From Notospermus geniculatus (lineage: Eukaryota > Nemertea > Pilidiophora > Heteronemertea > Lineidae), in NCBI GenBank assembly GCA_002633025.1, contig NMRB01000310.1, positions 164,971 to 228,970 of the forward strand: DNA of 64,000 bases. The letters are read 5' to 3'. Position 1 is the first letter of the stretch, and each line of letters opens with the position of its first letter. The notes under the pieces are model-generated. The model was not told where the DNA came from. It did no database searches and saw only the letters and a program-made list of their open reading frames with translations. The position numbers and the translations under genes were made by a program. Below are positions 10,230-20,641 of the stretch, in pieces.

Positions 10230-10354
10230 TGACACGTGTAAATGACATTACCACGTAGTAATGGGCGAATTTTACCCATTTTTGTGTACCTTTACAATTT
10301 CGTGTGTAAAATTTGCCCATTAGGCTACCATGTGGTAATGTCTTACCCGTGTCA
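10230..10354. mobile_element. foldback MITE
   Basis: TGACACGTGTAAATGACATT at the left pairs with AATGTCTTACCCGTGTCA at the right, and inner ACCACGTAGTAATGGGC pairs with GCCCATTAGGCTACCATGTGGT. Its 125-bp size and lack of coding are typical of a MITE. Confidence 0.7.
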
Positions 10355-10823
10355 TATTTTCGTAAAGTAACACAAATGCATCCTGTAGGAAGAAATCCAC
10401 GCTGCTAAAGGGGAGATGAATCAAACCTTGACCTCAGAGGTGACAGGCACAGAATGGCACTCCAGAGTCCCATGTGCTAAGTTTGGCCCACTGTGCCTCA
10501 CCACTAAGAGGCCCACTGGGTACAAGCCAAACCGACGAAATTCAAAATGGCTGCCAAGCACATGGTAAAATATCAAAAACAATTCGGACCAATGTTGCTC
10601 ATTTAGACACGCTTTCTACCAGTATCTTTAGTTCCATATAATGGTCGGCAGGAAGGGTATGAATCCATCGTGGGAGGTAGATAGTTGGGCGCAGGGGGAA
10701 TATCCCCTGTCAGTGAATACTGGCTTTTCACTGTATCCAAAATACAAATTTCATGTATTTGATTCATGAAATAGTAAAGGTAGAAGACAGTGTGGTGAAA
10801 TATGATTCCCGTTTGTACTGTAA

Positions 10824-10881
10824 ACTCGCCTCGTAATACATTCAGTGCGGGCCGCCTGCACTGAAGGTATTAAGAGGCGAG
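10824..10881. repeat. short hairpin
   Basis: CTCGCCTCGTAATAC and GTATTAAGAGGCGAG are inverted, enclosing a second inverted pair CAGTGCGGGC/GCCTGCACTG. Immediately after it, ACAGGGTGGGCCAGAAAAAG at 10889 resembles an IS630-type terminus. Confidence 0.5.
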
Positions 10882-11307
10882 GCTTCTACAGGGTGGGCCA
10901 GAAAAAGTGTCCCTGTCTTGGCCTCAATATCCAATGGGGATCAGGTCGGACCTGATTTTTCCTTGGGTATACTGTACTCGTGGGAGATGCGGGCAAAGAA
11001 CTTGTTTCTAGGACCAATGACTGAGGGTATAACCGTTTATTCCAACCATCGACATACAGTAGGTTACAATCCACAGTAGGGGTGCAGCAGCACAGCAATG
11101 TTGCACAGCAAAGTTGATTTTCTGCAATGACAAATTTTAGGACTCATAAGAACCGGATCAATAAACCAGAACACGTGCCTTAAGATGGCGGCGCCTAGTG
11201 GCGTACAAACAAACTAAACGGAACATATTTTGACGTGACCCATGCCTAAATCTCCACCTCAGTCTCACTGAGGTAGAGAGGGGTTTTGCCTAGTGGTTTG
11301 GCACTGA

Positions 11308-11400
11308 GACGGGTTTGGCCTAGTGGTTTAAGGCGTGCTGCCCCCTTAGTGCTGGCGAATGATGCTTTATGCGACGGTGCGTGGGTTCGGTTCTGGTAGG
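11308..11400 (+). repeat. tRNA-like sequence (probable SINE head)
   Basis: TGGCCTAGTGG (11319-11329) is an excellent A box and GGTTCGGTTC about 60 bases later is a B box with one change. The spacing suggests a long-variable-arm (Leu/Ser-like) tRNA ancestor. The arms do not fold cleanly and a truncated A-box copy precedes it at 11288, so it is a tRNA-derived repeat. Confidence 0.45.
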
Positions 11401-11669
11401 AAGCAATGTTTCACCTTAGAAACCCGATTTCTATTTCTTATTATTCTTTACTTGTATCTCCTTTATTTGTGACCTCTCGCGTGGCGCTACACTACACTGA
11501 GGCGATTAAGCAGGGGAGAGGTTCCAGAACTTCACCCTGTTTTCACATTTCCCTTTCACACTCAGACAAGATATCATCCAGACTCTCCTCCAAAATGCAC
11601 AATTCCGCAACTGGCCAACGAAGGACATTCCTGGCCGTCTTCACATCAACTGAACGAATCCTCCCGTCG

Positions 11670-12125
11670 TCACCTGGATGAGTTGCTACAATCCTTCCGA
11701 GCTCCCACCCTCTGCGTGGTACCCTCATCTTCTATCAGTGACACCAAATCACCCTCTTTGACGGGTCTTCCATCCTCAAACCAACGAGGCCTCAATGTCA
11801 ACTTCGGTAGGTATTCTTGTAGCCACCGACAATTAACTCTATCCGCAATCACCTGGCACTGTCTCCACCGCTGGCGACTGTCGATTTCCTGATCTTGGCA
11901 AACATCTGGAGGTACCGTGTTGTCCGCTCTTCCCAGAAGAAAGTGGTTCGGTGAAAGAGCAGTGTAATCCTCTGGGTCAGGATTGTTGTACGTAATGGGC
12001 CGGCTGTTTAGTGTTGCCTCCTCCTCAATCAATGCAGCTCGCAAGACAGGTTCAGATACCAGCACAATCTTCAGAATGGCTTTCAGGGCAGTCTTGACTG
12101 ACTGGACCAGGCGTTCCCAGACCAC
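11670..12125 (-). pseudogene. BEL/Pao integrase C-terminal part
   Basis: WERLVQSVKTALKAIL carries the third acidic residue of the integrase triad, followed by NSRPIT and the SPNHFLLGR motif, and a terminal domain with WRQCQVIAD and RPRWFEDGRPVKEGDLV, which is the standard tail of BEL integrases. It is joined by a frameshift to the catalytic segment that lies just above 12134. Confidence 0.8.
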
Positions 12126-12133
12126 ATCGAAAT

Positions 12134-12790
12134 GTGGAGCCGCCGCCGGGTGGGTTGAAATGCCAAGTCACTCCTCTTGGCGAAAGTAAGCCTTCGATCT
12201 TACTTTCTTCAAGGTTCTTCAAACAACGTGCCAACTCGGCCTCGGCGCCACGAAAATTCATGCCGTTATCGCTGAATATGTCGTGGGGATTTCTGCGTCG
12301 AAAGTCATCAGTTTCCAATGATCCAGCGAGCTCCAAATGTATGGCATGGGTGGCCATGCTCGTGAATAAACATCCCCATCTTTTCTCTGTGCTCCTCCGT
12401 ATCTTCGCCAACATGGGGCCGAAGTAGTCGATTCCTGTCGCGTATAATGCACCTGAATACACAGACAAACGACATCCTGGCAAGTCTGCCATCCTTGGTA
12501 TAACTGGCCGAATTTTAGTTCGACGGCATAATCCACACGAAGCAATGACATGCTTGACAATCTTCCTGGCCCGAACCAGCCAATAGGCCTACTTGCTACG
12601 TATCTCCACAATTGTGTGTTCCTGACCACCTTGAGCAAGGGTTACGTGAACGTGATTCACCAATAAGTGCGAAACGGGATGGTCTACAGGAAGGATCAAC
12701 TGGTATTTTCCATCGGAGGGTATTAGGAGCCTTTCGCAATATTCCACCCACTCGCAAGCACTGGGTCTTTTCATCAAAGAACGGGACCAG
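12134..12790 (-). pseudogene. BEL/Pao integrase zinc and catalytic region
   Basis: Two overlapping frames carry LLVNHVHVTLAQGGQEHT (remnant of the zinc-binding H-x-H side), then GIDYFGPM with the first catalytic Asp and FSDNGMNFRGAEAEL with the second. The frame changes several times, so no complete product can be made. Confidence 0.75.
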
Positions 12791-13229
12791 AGGAACTAGT
12801 GGACGCCTCCGATCAATCTGCTGCTCTTCTTCAAGGCGGGTGCGTTCCGGGGCGAAACTTTCCCGCTGAGCTACTCGTACCCAATGGAGTGTGGCTTCGT
12901 CATACTCTTCAACGCTGAGATTAGCTCCATGGCGTTGTTGCAGCCCGAGTCTCGGAATCTTCGATGCTAGGTTACAAATCGCCCTCTGCACCCATGCTGT
13001 ACTTCGTATCAGCTTTCCCCACGTGGAGAAGTTGGCTGGCTTCAAGACATCGCTCACATCAGCATAGGCCATAACTTGAGGTCCATCCAAATTTTCATTC
13101 CCTTCAGACATAATGCTGTGGACTGCTACTGGCTTCGCTATCTTCTTTGCCTCCACATCATCTTCGTTGATCTCAGTGCTCACCATGTCGCTACTAGCCG
13201 GCCATTGTTCTTCTGTTTGGTGCAAGAAG

Positions 13230-13775
13230 TCAGGTCCCCGAAACCAAAGGCTGGTTGGATGGAGAGCGGCAGCAGCAAGACCACAATGTGCAACAATCTG
13301 CAGGATTCAGGTTCGTAGGAACATGGTGCCAATCTTCTACATCTGTCAACTCCGATATCTCTGCCGTACGGTTCGCAACAAATGGCTTGAATCTTCTCGT
13401 ATCATTCTGAAGATAGCGCAGGACAACCTCGGAATCAGTCCAATATATCCTCCTCCTCAATTCCACACGAGCACGTAACTCATCCTTTATCAGCTTTCCT
13501 AGCCGAGCAGCAAGCACAGTGCTCCTTGCAATTCCAGTCGCAGGGTCGACAGCGTTTTCAACGGTGCAACTCGGGATTTCGAAGCCAAGAAGGAACAGAT
13601 CAGCTCTCCCGCCTGGGTCCGATAGCGTAAATATCCTACAGCTGCAAATGCCCTTTCCGATGCATCGTTGAACATGTGAATCTCCACTTCCGTCGCAGTC
13701 ATCGTGAAGTCCAGGTGGTGTCGTGGCAAGTGGAAGACAGTAAGATCCAGCAGCTCTGTCAACCATTACAACCAT
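13230..13775 (-). pseudogene. BEL/Pao RNase H region
   Basis: Overlapping frames give VEIHMFNDASERAFAAVGY (RNase H first Asp), LLLGFEIPSCTVE (frameshifted), and YWTDSEVVLRYLQNDTRRFKPFVANR (later Asp of the fold). 12596-13225 then supplies the spacer before integrase, with LVPLVPFFDEKTQCLRVGGILRKAP, a well-known block just before the BEL integrase. Confidence 0.75.
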
Positions 13776-15098
13776 TTGTTGGCCAACTCTTCTGGGAGTG
13801 GATCATCCCAGCTGATTCCTGTTCTCCAGAGTTCGTGCGTTAGGACTTTACCGCGGACAGTGAACGGGCTGATGAATCCATATGGGTCGAAAATCGAGGC
13901 TGTAACACTGATGACACCTCTCTTCGTACATGGCTTCGCAGGGGGGGTGATCACGAAGACAAATTTGTCACTGCCGTCTCGGAGCTCCCATTGAATCCCG
14001 AGTATTCTCTGGACGTCTGGTTGTTCGTCAAATACTTAAACTGCCGTGCCTTCACTATTCATGGCCACTACCACGTCTCTGGCATTCGAGGCCCACTTAA
14101 TATGCCATCTAAAGCCTCCTCTACTCCCCAGCTCCTTCAGTTCCTTGGCCAGTGATATGGCATCAGGTACAGTTTCAACCGATGTGGCGAGATCATCCAT
14201 GTAAGTGTCCTCCTGAATCGTTCTGACAGACTCGGTGCTGAAATCTTGGGCATTATCCATGGCTGTTCGTTTGAGCGCATAATATATGGCACACACTTGA
14301 GAATCTGTCGCTCCAAAGATGTGCGACAACATCTGATACGTTCTTGGCGGCCCTGGCAAATGGGCGTCTTCCTTGAAGAGAAAGCGTAAGGCGTCAGCGT
14401 CCTCGGGAGAGACCCGCACCTGAAGGAACATAGCTTCAATGTCGGCTATGACCCCGATCTGGAACAACCGAAACCTCTGTATTACGCCAAAGAGGCTGTT
14501 TAGCAGGTCTGGACCACACATGAGTGACGTATTCAAGGATTTTCTTCCGTACTGCGCGGCAGCGTCGCAAACTACGTGGACACGTCCCGGTTTGTTGGCG
14601 CTAACTACTCCATGGTGAGGTAAATACCAAGCCCTTCTCGATTCCTCTGCAGCTTCTTTGGGCGTCAATTCTCTCGCATATTCCTTGGTGACATATCCCA
14701 GCAATGTCTCTTCATACAACTTAGTGTACTCAGGTTCTCGATTGAAACGTTTCTGTAACAGCTCAAAGCGTTGAAGAGCAACCGATTGTTTGGTAGCGTC
14801 ACCTGAGGATCATCCCACAACATTCCCACGTGATAATGTCCTTCGATTAGAGTGGTAGTCTCTTCCAACATCTTGGCTGTTCTCTTATCCTTGACTGATA
14901 TCGGTTTGGCGTATTCTGCGGTACACACCAAATGACTCCGTCGACCAAAACCTTCCAAGTTGATCCAACAGTGCCTGGTTTGAACTGCGAGGTCTGACTC
15001 CAGATATCGAGCTTACGGAAGCTGAGGCAGAATCCGAAGAATCCTCCTCCCTGACGGCTAACGATTCCTAGGAGCGCCCATCCTAATGTTGTACGCAC
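13766..15098 (-). pseudogene. BEL/Pao reverse transcriptase
   Basis: Frames in order give LGWALLGIVSRQ, YHVGMLWDDPQVTLPNNR, ESRRAWYLPHHGVV, RVHVVCDAAAQYGRKSLNT, LFQIGVIADIEAMFLQVRV (first catalytic Asp) and EDTYMDDLATSVE (YMDD box), then ITASIFDPYGFISPF-type sequence (here VTASIFDPYGFISPF) after the polymerase. The largest unbroken piece is 14036-14719. Breaks near 14720 and 13990 interrupt it. Confidence 0.85.
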
Positions 15099-15110
15099 AG
15101 CAAGCGGTTC

Positions 15111-15479
15111 TCAAGGCTTACCCCGTCTTACTTCCCATTGAACGACGGCTTCTGGCTTGTCCACTCCAATCAAGATCTGTACCTCTCTCTGGTCAATTCT
15201 CTCACGCAGGACTTGTGGTGAGCATTGAAATGTGTTCACTTTGACGGACAGGGCTCCAGTGACAAACAGTGAGTGTGGAGAATTCACATCGAGAAATCGT
15301 ATCCTTAACTGCACCAACCTTGTGTGCCGGACTGACGACAAGTTAACAGTGTTCACTGTCAAATCCTGCTTCTTCCCTTTCAAACCTAAGTCCTTGGATA
15401 GCTCATCGCTGATCAACGTCACACCACTGGCACAATCAATCAGGGCTACTGTCTGGACGGTCCTCCCATTGACACTCAA
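15111..15479 (-). pseudogene. BEL/Pao aspartic protease
   Basis: ALIDCASGVTLISDELSKDLGL is the protease active-site region, with D-C-A-S in place of the more common D-x-G-S/A, followed by RIRFLDVNSP and QILIGVDKPEAVV. This frame is intact for 122 codons but the element is lost beyond 15490. Confidence 0.75.
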
Positions 15480-15509
15480 GTTCTACCCTTAGGTTTCATG
15501 AATACCCTA

Positions 15510-15858
15510 GGAATCGAATGGACTGATTACTTTTTGATCTGAGATGTTGGCGTCATGGTGATATCGATATCACAAATTTGATATTTTGAGATAACTTGCC
15601 ATATTGTCAACTGAGCAACAGGAAACAAGTCTTAGTTCATGCCTGCTTATCCAAGTACTTGACTGTCACATGACTGTGTGTGTTAAAATTCTCAGACTCA
15701 CGGGCCAGTTCATTAAAATATCATGAGATTTTGATATATCAAACTTGATAATTTGAGATATATCTCCCTGTGGTAGAAATAGCGGCATGGTATTACCCAT
15801 ATTTAGGTTATTGATGATGCCCATTTCGATTATGCAACGACCTCGATGATCAGAGGTC
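15510..15858. repeat. repeat unit at the Ty3 insertion site (left part)
   Basis: GATAATTTGAGATATATCTC, then GGTATTACCCATATTTAGG and CGATTATGCAACGACCTCG, is closely related to 20648-20800 on the other side of the Ty3 element, including the ATGATCAGA block. The element therefore landed in a tandem or duplicated repeat rich in GATATC and AGGTCAAGGT words. Confidence 0.55.
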
Positions 15859-15863
15859 AAGGT

Positions 15864-16062
15864 TGTAATGATCTGTGGTTAGGATCTTTATAATATAATA
15901 AAGACGGAAAGTCTCGGATGAAAACAATTAACAACATTTATTGTCTTCGCGCCATAGCTGGAGTAATTACAATAATTGACCACAGGTGGCAGCATCTGCC
16001 AAGCACATGGAAATCAACTTAAAGGCATCCTATGCCAATGTTTATGAAACCATATCATGACA
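15864..16062 (-). repeat. Ty3/Gypsy 3' LTR (199 bp)
   Basis: In element orientation it starts TGTCATGATATGG and ends ATTACA, so it has TG...CA ends. It matches the other LTR over its length except for a 2-base indel (ATCTGTGG against ATCTGG). It is flanked outside by AAGGT (15859-15863). Confidence 0.95.
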
Positions 16063-16073
16063 TCTCCCCTTCT
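16063..16073 (-). other. polypurine tract of the Ty3 element
   Basis: AGAAGGGGAGA on the minus strand lies immediately before the 3' LTR, the expected place for the plus-strand priming site. Confidence 0.75.
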
Positions 16074-16269
16074 TAGAGAACGAAGTCTTTGAAACAAAAT
16101 GAAACCATCTAATTTGTCTGACACTGTGATCAGCGTAGATAACTCAACATACTAAATAAACCATAAACACGAGTGAAGATCTAGTACTGAATACACATGT
16201 GGTACTGAGCATATGACTGTACGATAAGACTTCAAACCACCATACCAAGGTTGGCAATTTCACACAAAG

Positions 16270-19200
16270 TTACAGGTGCTCAATCAACCGTTTCACAGGC
16301 TTGTGAATCCTCTGAGATCTTCTCAAATTCTGCTGTCCGACATCAGGCACAGGAGAGGCACCATTACCATTCTCATTCGAGTCTGTACCCTTGCCAGTTT
16401 CAGATCTGGATGTATTACCATCAGTCTTACATGTGTTTTCTTTACCAGAGACTGTGTTTGTGTTGTGATCAACACTAACACACTTGATCGGACTTGGACA
16501 GGCAGTGTTTGGAGTCTGACTTCCTGGGACGGGATCAAAACCTGGAGGATCAGAAATTGGCACATTGCCAAGGTGAGACTGAAACTTGTCTCTAGTTTTC
16601 AGCAAATCAACTCGGTTTCTCCTCAGGACTCCTCCAAACTCTGTCTTTACACTGTAAGATCTCGGACCAACCTTTTTGGATACCATGGCCTTAGTAGACC
16701 ACCCAGTCTTGTCTCTGACTCTGACCACATCACCTGGTTTCAGCTCAGGCAACTCTTTCGTACCTCGATCATAATACATCTTCTGCTTTTCTTTGGTTTG
16801 TTTCTTAAGACCAACAACAAACTCATGGTTATTCACCCTCAATGTACCTTCATCAATAGGCAAGTTTGATCTCAACCTCCTACCCATGAGCAATTCAGCT
16901 GGCGACAGGTTTCCCAACACAGGAGTTGATCTATATGCTAGAAGACCAAACAAGGGATCATCACCTGAGTGCTGTGACTTCTTAATGATGTTTTTTACAA
17001 TTTGGACAGTTTTTTCCACTTGACCATTGGATTTTGGATAAGTGGGACTTGATGTAACATGCTCAAAATCCCAGTCAATGCTGAACTTCTGAAACTCTTC
17101 TGAGTCATAACATGGACCATTGTCTGACATGACTGTTTTTGGAACACCAAATCTAGCAAACAGGTTTTTCAACCCTTTTATGACCGAGTCACTTGTCTGG
17201 TTGGAAATTCTACTGACTTCGGGAAAACAAGAGTAGCAATCAACTGTAATGAGGTAATCACTCTTAGCACAATGAAACAAGTCAGTCGCAATCTTCTGCC
17301 ATGGACCATCTGGGATATCATGAGGAATCATTGGCTCATCAACTTGTTGGTTCCTATATGTGAGACAAGCATCACAAGTCTTCACCATATTCTCTATATC
17401 TTGACTGATAAGAGGCCAGAATACTGAGCTTCGTGCTCTCTTTTTATTCTTTTCAATACCCATGTGGCCTACATGAATTTTATCTAGCATCTCCTTCCTC
17501 AAACTCTGAGGTATGACAACTCTTGTGCCTTTCATGATTACATCATTCATGACAGTCAGCTCATCTCTATAGTTCCAAAATGGAATCAACAAGTTAGGAC
17601 ACTGACTCCTGTCATCAGGCCAACCATCCAAGATAACATCTTTCAGTGTGCACAAAACCTCATCTCTCTCTGTTTCTACTTTGATCTGTTGCAACTTTCT
17701 ATCATGAACTGGAATGTTTTGCATCACACAATCAACTTGGGCCTGTACAACCTGTTCTATTTCACCTGAACCTGTATCAGGAGGGAAGTTCCTACTCAAA
17801 GCATCAGCTGTATACAGATGTTTGCCTGGCTTGTAGTACAAATCAAAATCATATTTCTGTAACCTAAGCCTCAATCTTTGTAACCTTGCAGGGCTGTCAT
17901 TGAGAGACTTTTTGAAGATGGTGATCAACGGTTTGTGATCATTTTCCACTTCAAAATGTCTTCCAAAGACATACTGATGGAAGTGTTCACAGGCAAACGC
18001 AATGCTCAAGGCCTCCTTCTCTATTTGAGCATATCTCTGCTCACAATCTGTCAAAGCTCTGGAGCCATAAGCTACGGGCAACCAGTTTTGTTCCTCTATG
18101 GAATCACAGGTCAACAGTACACAACCCAAACCACCTTTGCTGGCATCACAAGAAATTTTCAGTGGTTTTTTAACATCATAGTATTTCAACACTGGCTCAC
18201 TGGTGATCAATCTCTTCAGATCTGACCATGTTCTCTCTTGCTCACACTCCCATTTCCAGTGGACATTTTTTTCTAACAGGGACCTGAGCGGTGCAGACCT
18301 AGAAGAGAGATCTGGGATAAACCTCGCTAGAAAATTAATCATACCAAGAAAACTCTGCAACTCTGCTTTGTTGCTTGGACGAGCTAGCTTGGAGATTGCC
18401 TCTACTTTGTTGTCATCAATTTTCATGCCCTCATCTGTGTATTTGTCACCCAGGAAAATGATTTCATTTACACCTAGTACACACTTGTCAAGGTTGAACT
18501 TTACACCATTAGCTCTAGCAACTTCAAAGACCTTTCTCAACCTTTGATCATGTAATACTTTGGTATCTGCATGTACACTCATGTCATCCTGCGAAATTTC
18601 AACACCATCCAAATGGCCAAACAGCTCATTCATTTTTCTCTGGAAGATTTCACTGCTACAGGAAGCACCCATGGGAAGCCTGAGGTACCTGAACCTGCCA
18701 AAAGGGGTGTTAAATGTAGTCTTAAAAGAGCTTTCATCATCCAGCTGACACATCCAATAACCACTTTTGGCATCTAGCTTTGAGAAGAATTTACTACCAC
18801 TGAATTTGGCAGAAATTTCATCCCTTGTTGGCAGTTTCAGGTGCTCTCGCTTAATAGCACGATTCAAATTCTGAGGGTCCAAGCATACCCTGAGCTTTCC
18901 TGTAGGTTTTCTCACAACGACAATCGAGCTGACCCAATCAGTCGGATCAGTAACCGGGGTTATCACATTCGCAGCAACCATTCGGTCGAGTTCCTCTTTG
19001 AGAGAATCATGGAGTCCAAAAGGGACTTTGCGGCAGGGTTCAACTACAGGTTCCACATCGTCACGTGTTGTGATGTGGACTTTTCCTGGAATACAGCCTA
19101 AACCAGAGAAGACATCAGCGAACTCCTCGAAAAAGTGTCCATACTCAGCCGGAGTCTCTGTCACAGCAAAAACACGTTTCACCAGTCCAAGGTCATCGCA

Positions 19201-20406
19201 AGATTTATGACCAATGATCGGAACAACGTCATCCTCACAGATCACGAAGACAGTTCTGTATGTACGTGCATTGATAGTCAGCGAGAGGACTGCACGGCCT
19301 TTCACTGGCACCTCACCACCGTCATAGGCAGTGAGCTTTATCTTGTGATCATGCAATGGTGATTTCTCTTTCAGCTTGGAGAAATCCTTGTGACTCAATA
19401 TGTTGACGTCACTACCAGTGTCCAACTTCATTGGGACAATGGTTTTGTTCACCACAATCGGGACAATCCACGGTTTCGATTTTTCAACCATACTCACAGA
19501 GTCAATGAAGAATTCATCATCATCCTGCATCTCCGAATGGACGGCATCCACTTTCGCAGGTGGCGCTTTGGACCGCTGTGTCACTTTGGTACGACACTGA
19601 GAGCCAAAGTGATCCGGCTTCGAGCATTTGTTGCATGTCCTGCCGATTGCCGGACATTTGCGACCAGACGGATGTTGATCGTATCCACAACGTGTACACT
19701 TTTCTGAACTGCCCGATGACGATGAACTCGACTTTTTGCCCTTGAATTTCGGTTTTCCTTTACTTTCACCACGATCATGTTGCTTCGTGTTGTTCGGATT
19801 TCTTTTCTTAACGGAATGAACCTGTGCACCGTCCTTACTGGGACTGTCCTCAGAGAGTGTCTTCAGATGTGTGTCTGAAGCCTCTGCAGCTTTGCAAGTG
19901 TCAATACATTTCGTCAACGTGAGATCAGTCTCCCGTAATAACCTTGCTCGAACCGGTTTTTCTCTGATACCCTCGACAATTCTGTCTTTTAGAATTTGAT
20001 CCTGAAGAGTACCATACTCACAATCCTTGATCAGAATCCTCAAATCAGTCAGATAGTGATCGAATGTCTCGTCTTGGCGCTGGTTCCGTGAATTAAACGT
20101 GTGTCGTTCGAGAGTTACGTTCCGTTTTGGGGTACAATAGTCCTCAAATTGTTTACACAACCACCCAATGTCTTTGCACTGACCTTTGTCCGTTTTCTTT
20201 TCTTCTGGGACAACAAACGTGTTGAATATCTCTTGTGCAGTTTCCCCTGCACAGTGCAGCATTGTTGCACATTGCACTTCCTGTGCTTTCTGGTCTCGGC
20301 CTGAAGCCATCATGAAGTACTCGAACTGTTGGCGCCAACGACGCCAGTTCTCGGCAGTATTACCTTGGAATGACAGTTCTTTGGGCGGTGTAAGTGACTC
20401 CATCAT
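16270..20406 (-). CDS. Ty3/Gypsy Gag-Pol polyprotein (1378 aa)
   Basis: A single frame encodes all retrotransposition functions. Order by residue: Gag capsid-like region 1-230; paired Cys-rich zinc knuckles about 237-275, the second CNKCSKPDHFGSQC in canonical CX2CX4HX4C form; aspartic protease LDTGSD near 327; reverse transcriptase with FSKLDAKSGYW and a catalytic box SQDD near 605; RNase H with CDASKGGLG near 752 and the E and D positions following; integrase HHCC finger (HVGHMGIEKNKK...CDAC), then ATDLFH near 1040, SDNGP near 1094 and NGQVEK near 1130 as the D,D,E triad; a GPRSYSV end module. SQDD in place of the usual Y-I/V-DD is notable. The ATG is 16 codons before the conserved Gag start region and 33 bp from the LTR, so the start is secure. 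Gag and Pol share one frame with no visible frameshift site. Confidence 0.95.
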   Translation of the reverse strand: MMESLTPPKELSFQGNTAENWRRWRQQFEYFMMASGRDQKAQEVQCATMLHCAGETAQEIFNTFVVPEEKKTDKGQCKDIGWLCKQFEDYCTPKRNVTLERHTFNSRNQRQDETFDHYLTDLRILIKDCEYGTLQDQILKDRIVEGIREKPVRARLLRETDLTLTKCIDTCKAAEASDTHLKTLSEDSPSKDGAQVHSVKKRNPNNTKQHDRGESKGKPKFKGKKSSSSSSGSSEKCTRCGYDQHPSGRKCPAIGRTCNKCSKPDHFGSQCRTKVTQRSKAPPAKVDAVHSEMQDDDEFFIDSVSMVEKSKPWIVPIVVNKTIVPMKLDTGSDVNILSHKDFSKLKEKSPLHDHKIKLTAYDGGEVPVKGRAVLSLTINARTYRTVFVICEDDVVPIIGHKSCDDLGLVKRVFAVTETPAEYGHFFEEFADVFSGLGCIPGKVHITTRDDVEPVVEPCRKVPFGLHDSLKEELDRMVAANVITPVTDPTDWVSSIVVVRKPTGKLRVCLDPQNLNRAIKREHLKLPTRDEISAKFSGSKFFSKLDAKSGYWMCQLDDESSFKTTFNTPFGRFRYLRLPMGASCSSEIFQRKMNELFGHLDGVEISQDDMSVHADTKVLHDQRLRKVFEVARANGVKFNLDKCVLGVNEIIFLGDKYTDEGMKIDDNKVEAISKLARPSNKAELQSFLGMINFLARFIPDLSSRSAPLRSLLEKNVHWKWECEQERTWSDLKRLITSEPVLKYYDVKKPLKISCDASKGGLGCVLLTCDSIEEQNWLPVAYGSRALTDCEQRYAQIEKEALSIAFACEHFHQYVFGRHFEVENDHKPLITIFKKSLNDSPARLQRLRLRLQKYDFDLYYKPGKHLYTADALSRNFPPDTGSGEIEQVVQAQVDCVMQNIPVHDRKLQQIKVETERDEVLCTLKDVILDGWPDDRSQCPNLLIPFWNYRDELTVMNDVIMKGTRVVIPQSLRKEMLDKIHVGHMGIEKNKKRARSSVFWPLISQDIENMVKTCDACLTYRNQQVDEPMIPHDIPDGPWQKIATDLFHCAKSDYLITVDCYSCFPEVSRISNQTSDSVIKGLKNLFARFGVPKTVMSDNGPCYDSEEFQKFSIDWDFEHVTSSPTYPKSNGQVEKTVQIVKNIIKKSQHSGDDPLFGLLAYRSTPVLGNLSPAELLMGRRLRSNLPIDEGTLRVNNHEFVVGLKKQTKEKQKMYYDRGTKELPELKPGDVVRVRDKTGWSTKAMVSKKVGPRSYSVKTEFGGVLRRNRVDLLKTRDKFQSHLGNVPISDPPGFDPVPGSQTPNTACPSPIKCVSVDHNTNTVSGKENTCKTDGNTSRSETGKGTDSNENGNGASPVPDVGQQNLRRSQRIHKPVKRLIEHL

Positions 20407-20421
20407 CTACTTTAGTATCAA

Positions 20422-20439
20422 TCCCGTCTTCTGACACCA
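20422..20439 (-). other. primer binding site of the Ty3 element
   Basis: TGGTGTCAGAAG on the minus strand directly follows the 5' LTR. It complements a 3' end CTTCTGACACCA, which resembles animal tRNA-Leu ends; identification of the tRNA is inference. Confidence 0.7.
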
Positions 20440-20636
20440 TGTAATGATCTGGTTAGGATCTTTATAATATAATAAAGACGGAAAGTCTCGGATGAAAACA
20501 ATTAACAACATTTATTGTCTTCGCGCCATAGCTGGAGTAATTACAATAATTGACCACAGGTGGCAGCATCTGCCAAGCACATGGAAATCAACTTAAAGGC
20601 ATCCTATGCCAATGTTTATGAAACCATATCATGACA
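20440..20636 (-). repeat. Ty3/Gypsy 5' LTR (197 bp)
   Basis: Matches the 3' LTR apart from one 2-base indel and carries TG...CA ends. On the + strand it includes AATATAATAAAG, which on that strand is not in transcript orientation. Flanked outside by AAGGT (20637-20641). Confidence 0.95.
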
Positions 20637-20641
20637 AAGGT

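Larger units (their letters stand above)
11500..15490 (-). mobile_element. BEL/Pao LTR retrotransposon, decayed pol
   Basis: The minus-strand frames, read from 15479 down to about 11543, follow BEL/Pao pol order: aspartic protease, reverse transcriptase, RNase H, linker, integrase, integrase C-terminal domain. Many frameshifts and stops break it. No gag is present beyond 15490 and no LTR pair was found, so the copy is truncated at its 5' end, and is much older than the Ty3 element next to it. Confidence 0.85.
15864..20636 (-). mobile_element. intact, young Ty3/Gypsy LTR retrotransposon
   Basis: Two LTRs of 199 and 197 bp bound one long Gag-Pol frame. The 5-bp target duplication AAGGT is perfect (15859-15863 and 20637-20641). 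Near-identical LTRs, an undamaged frame and clear primer and polypurine sites indicate a recent insertion. There is no envelope-like frame between integrase and the 3' LTR. Confidence 0.95.

Noticed and set aside
16276-19829. Many plus-strand and out-of-frame minus-strand frames in the Ty3 element
   Set aside because: They overlap the single 1378-codon Gag-Pol frame in other phases and show no motif.
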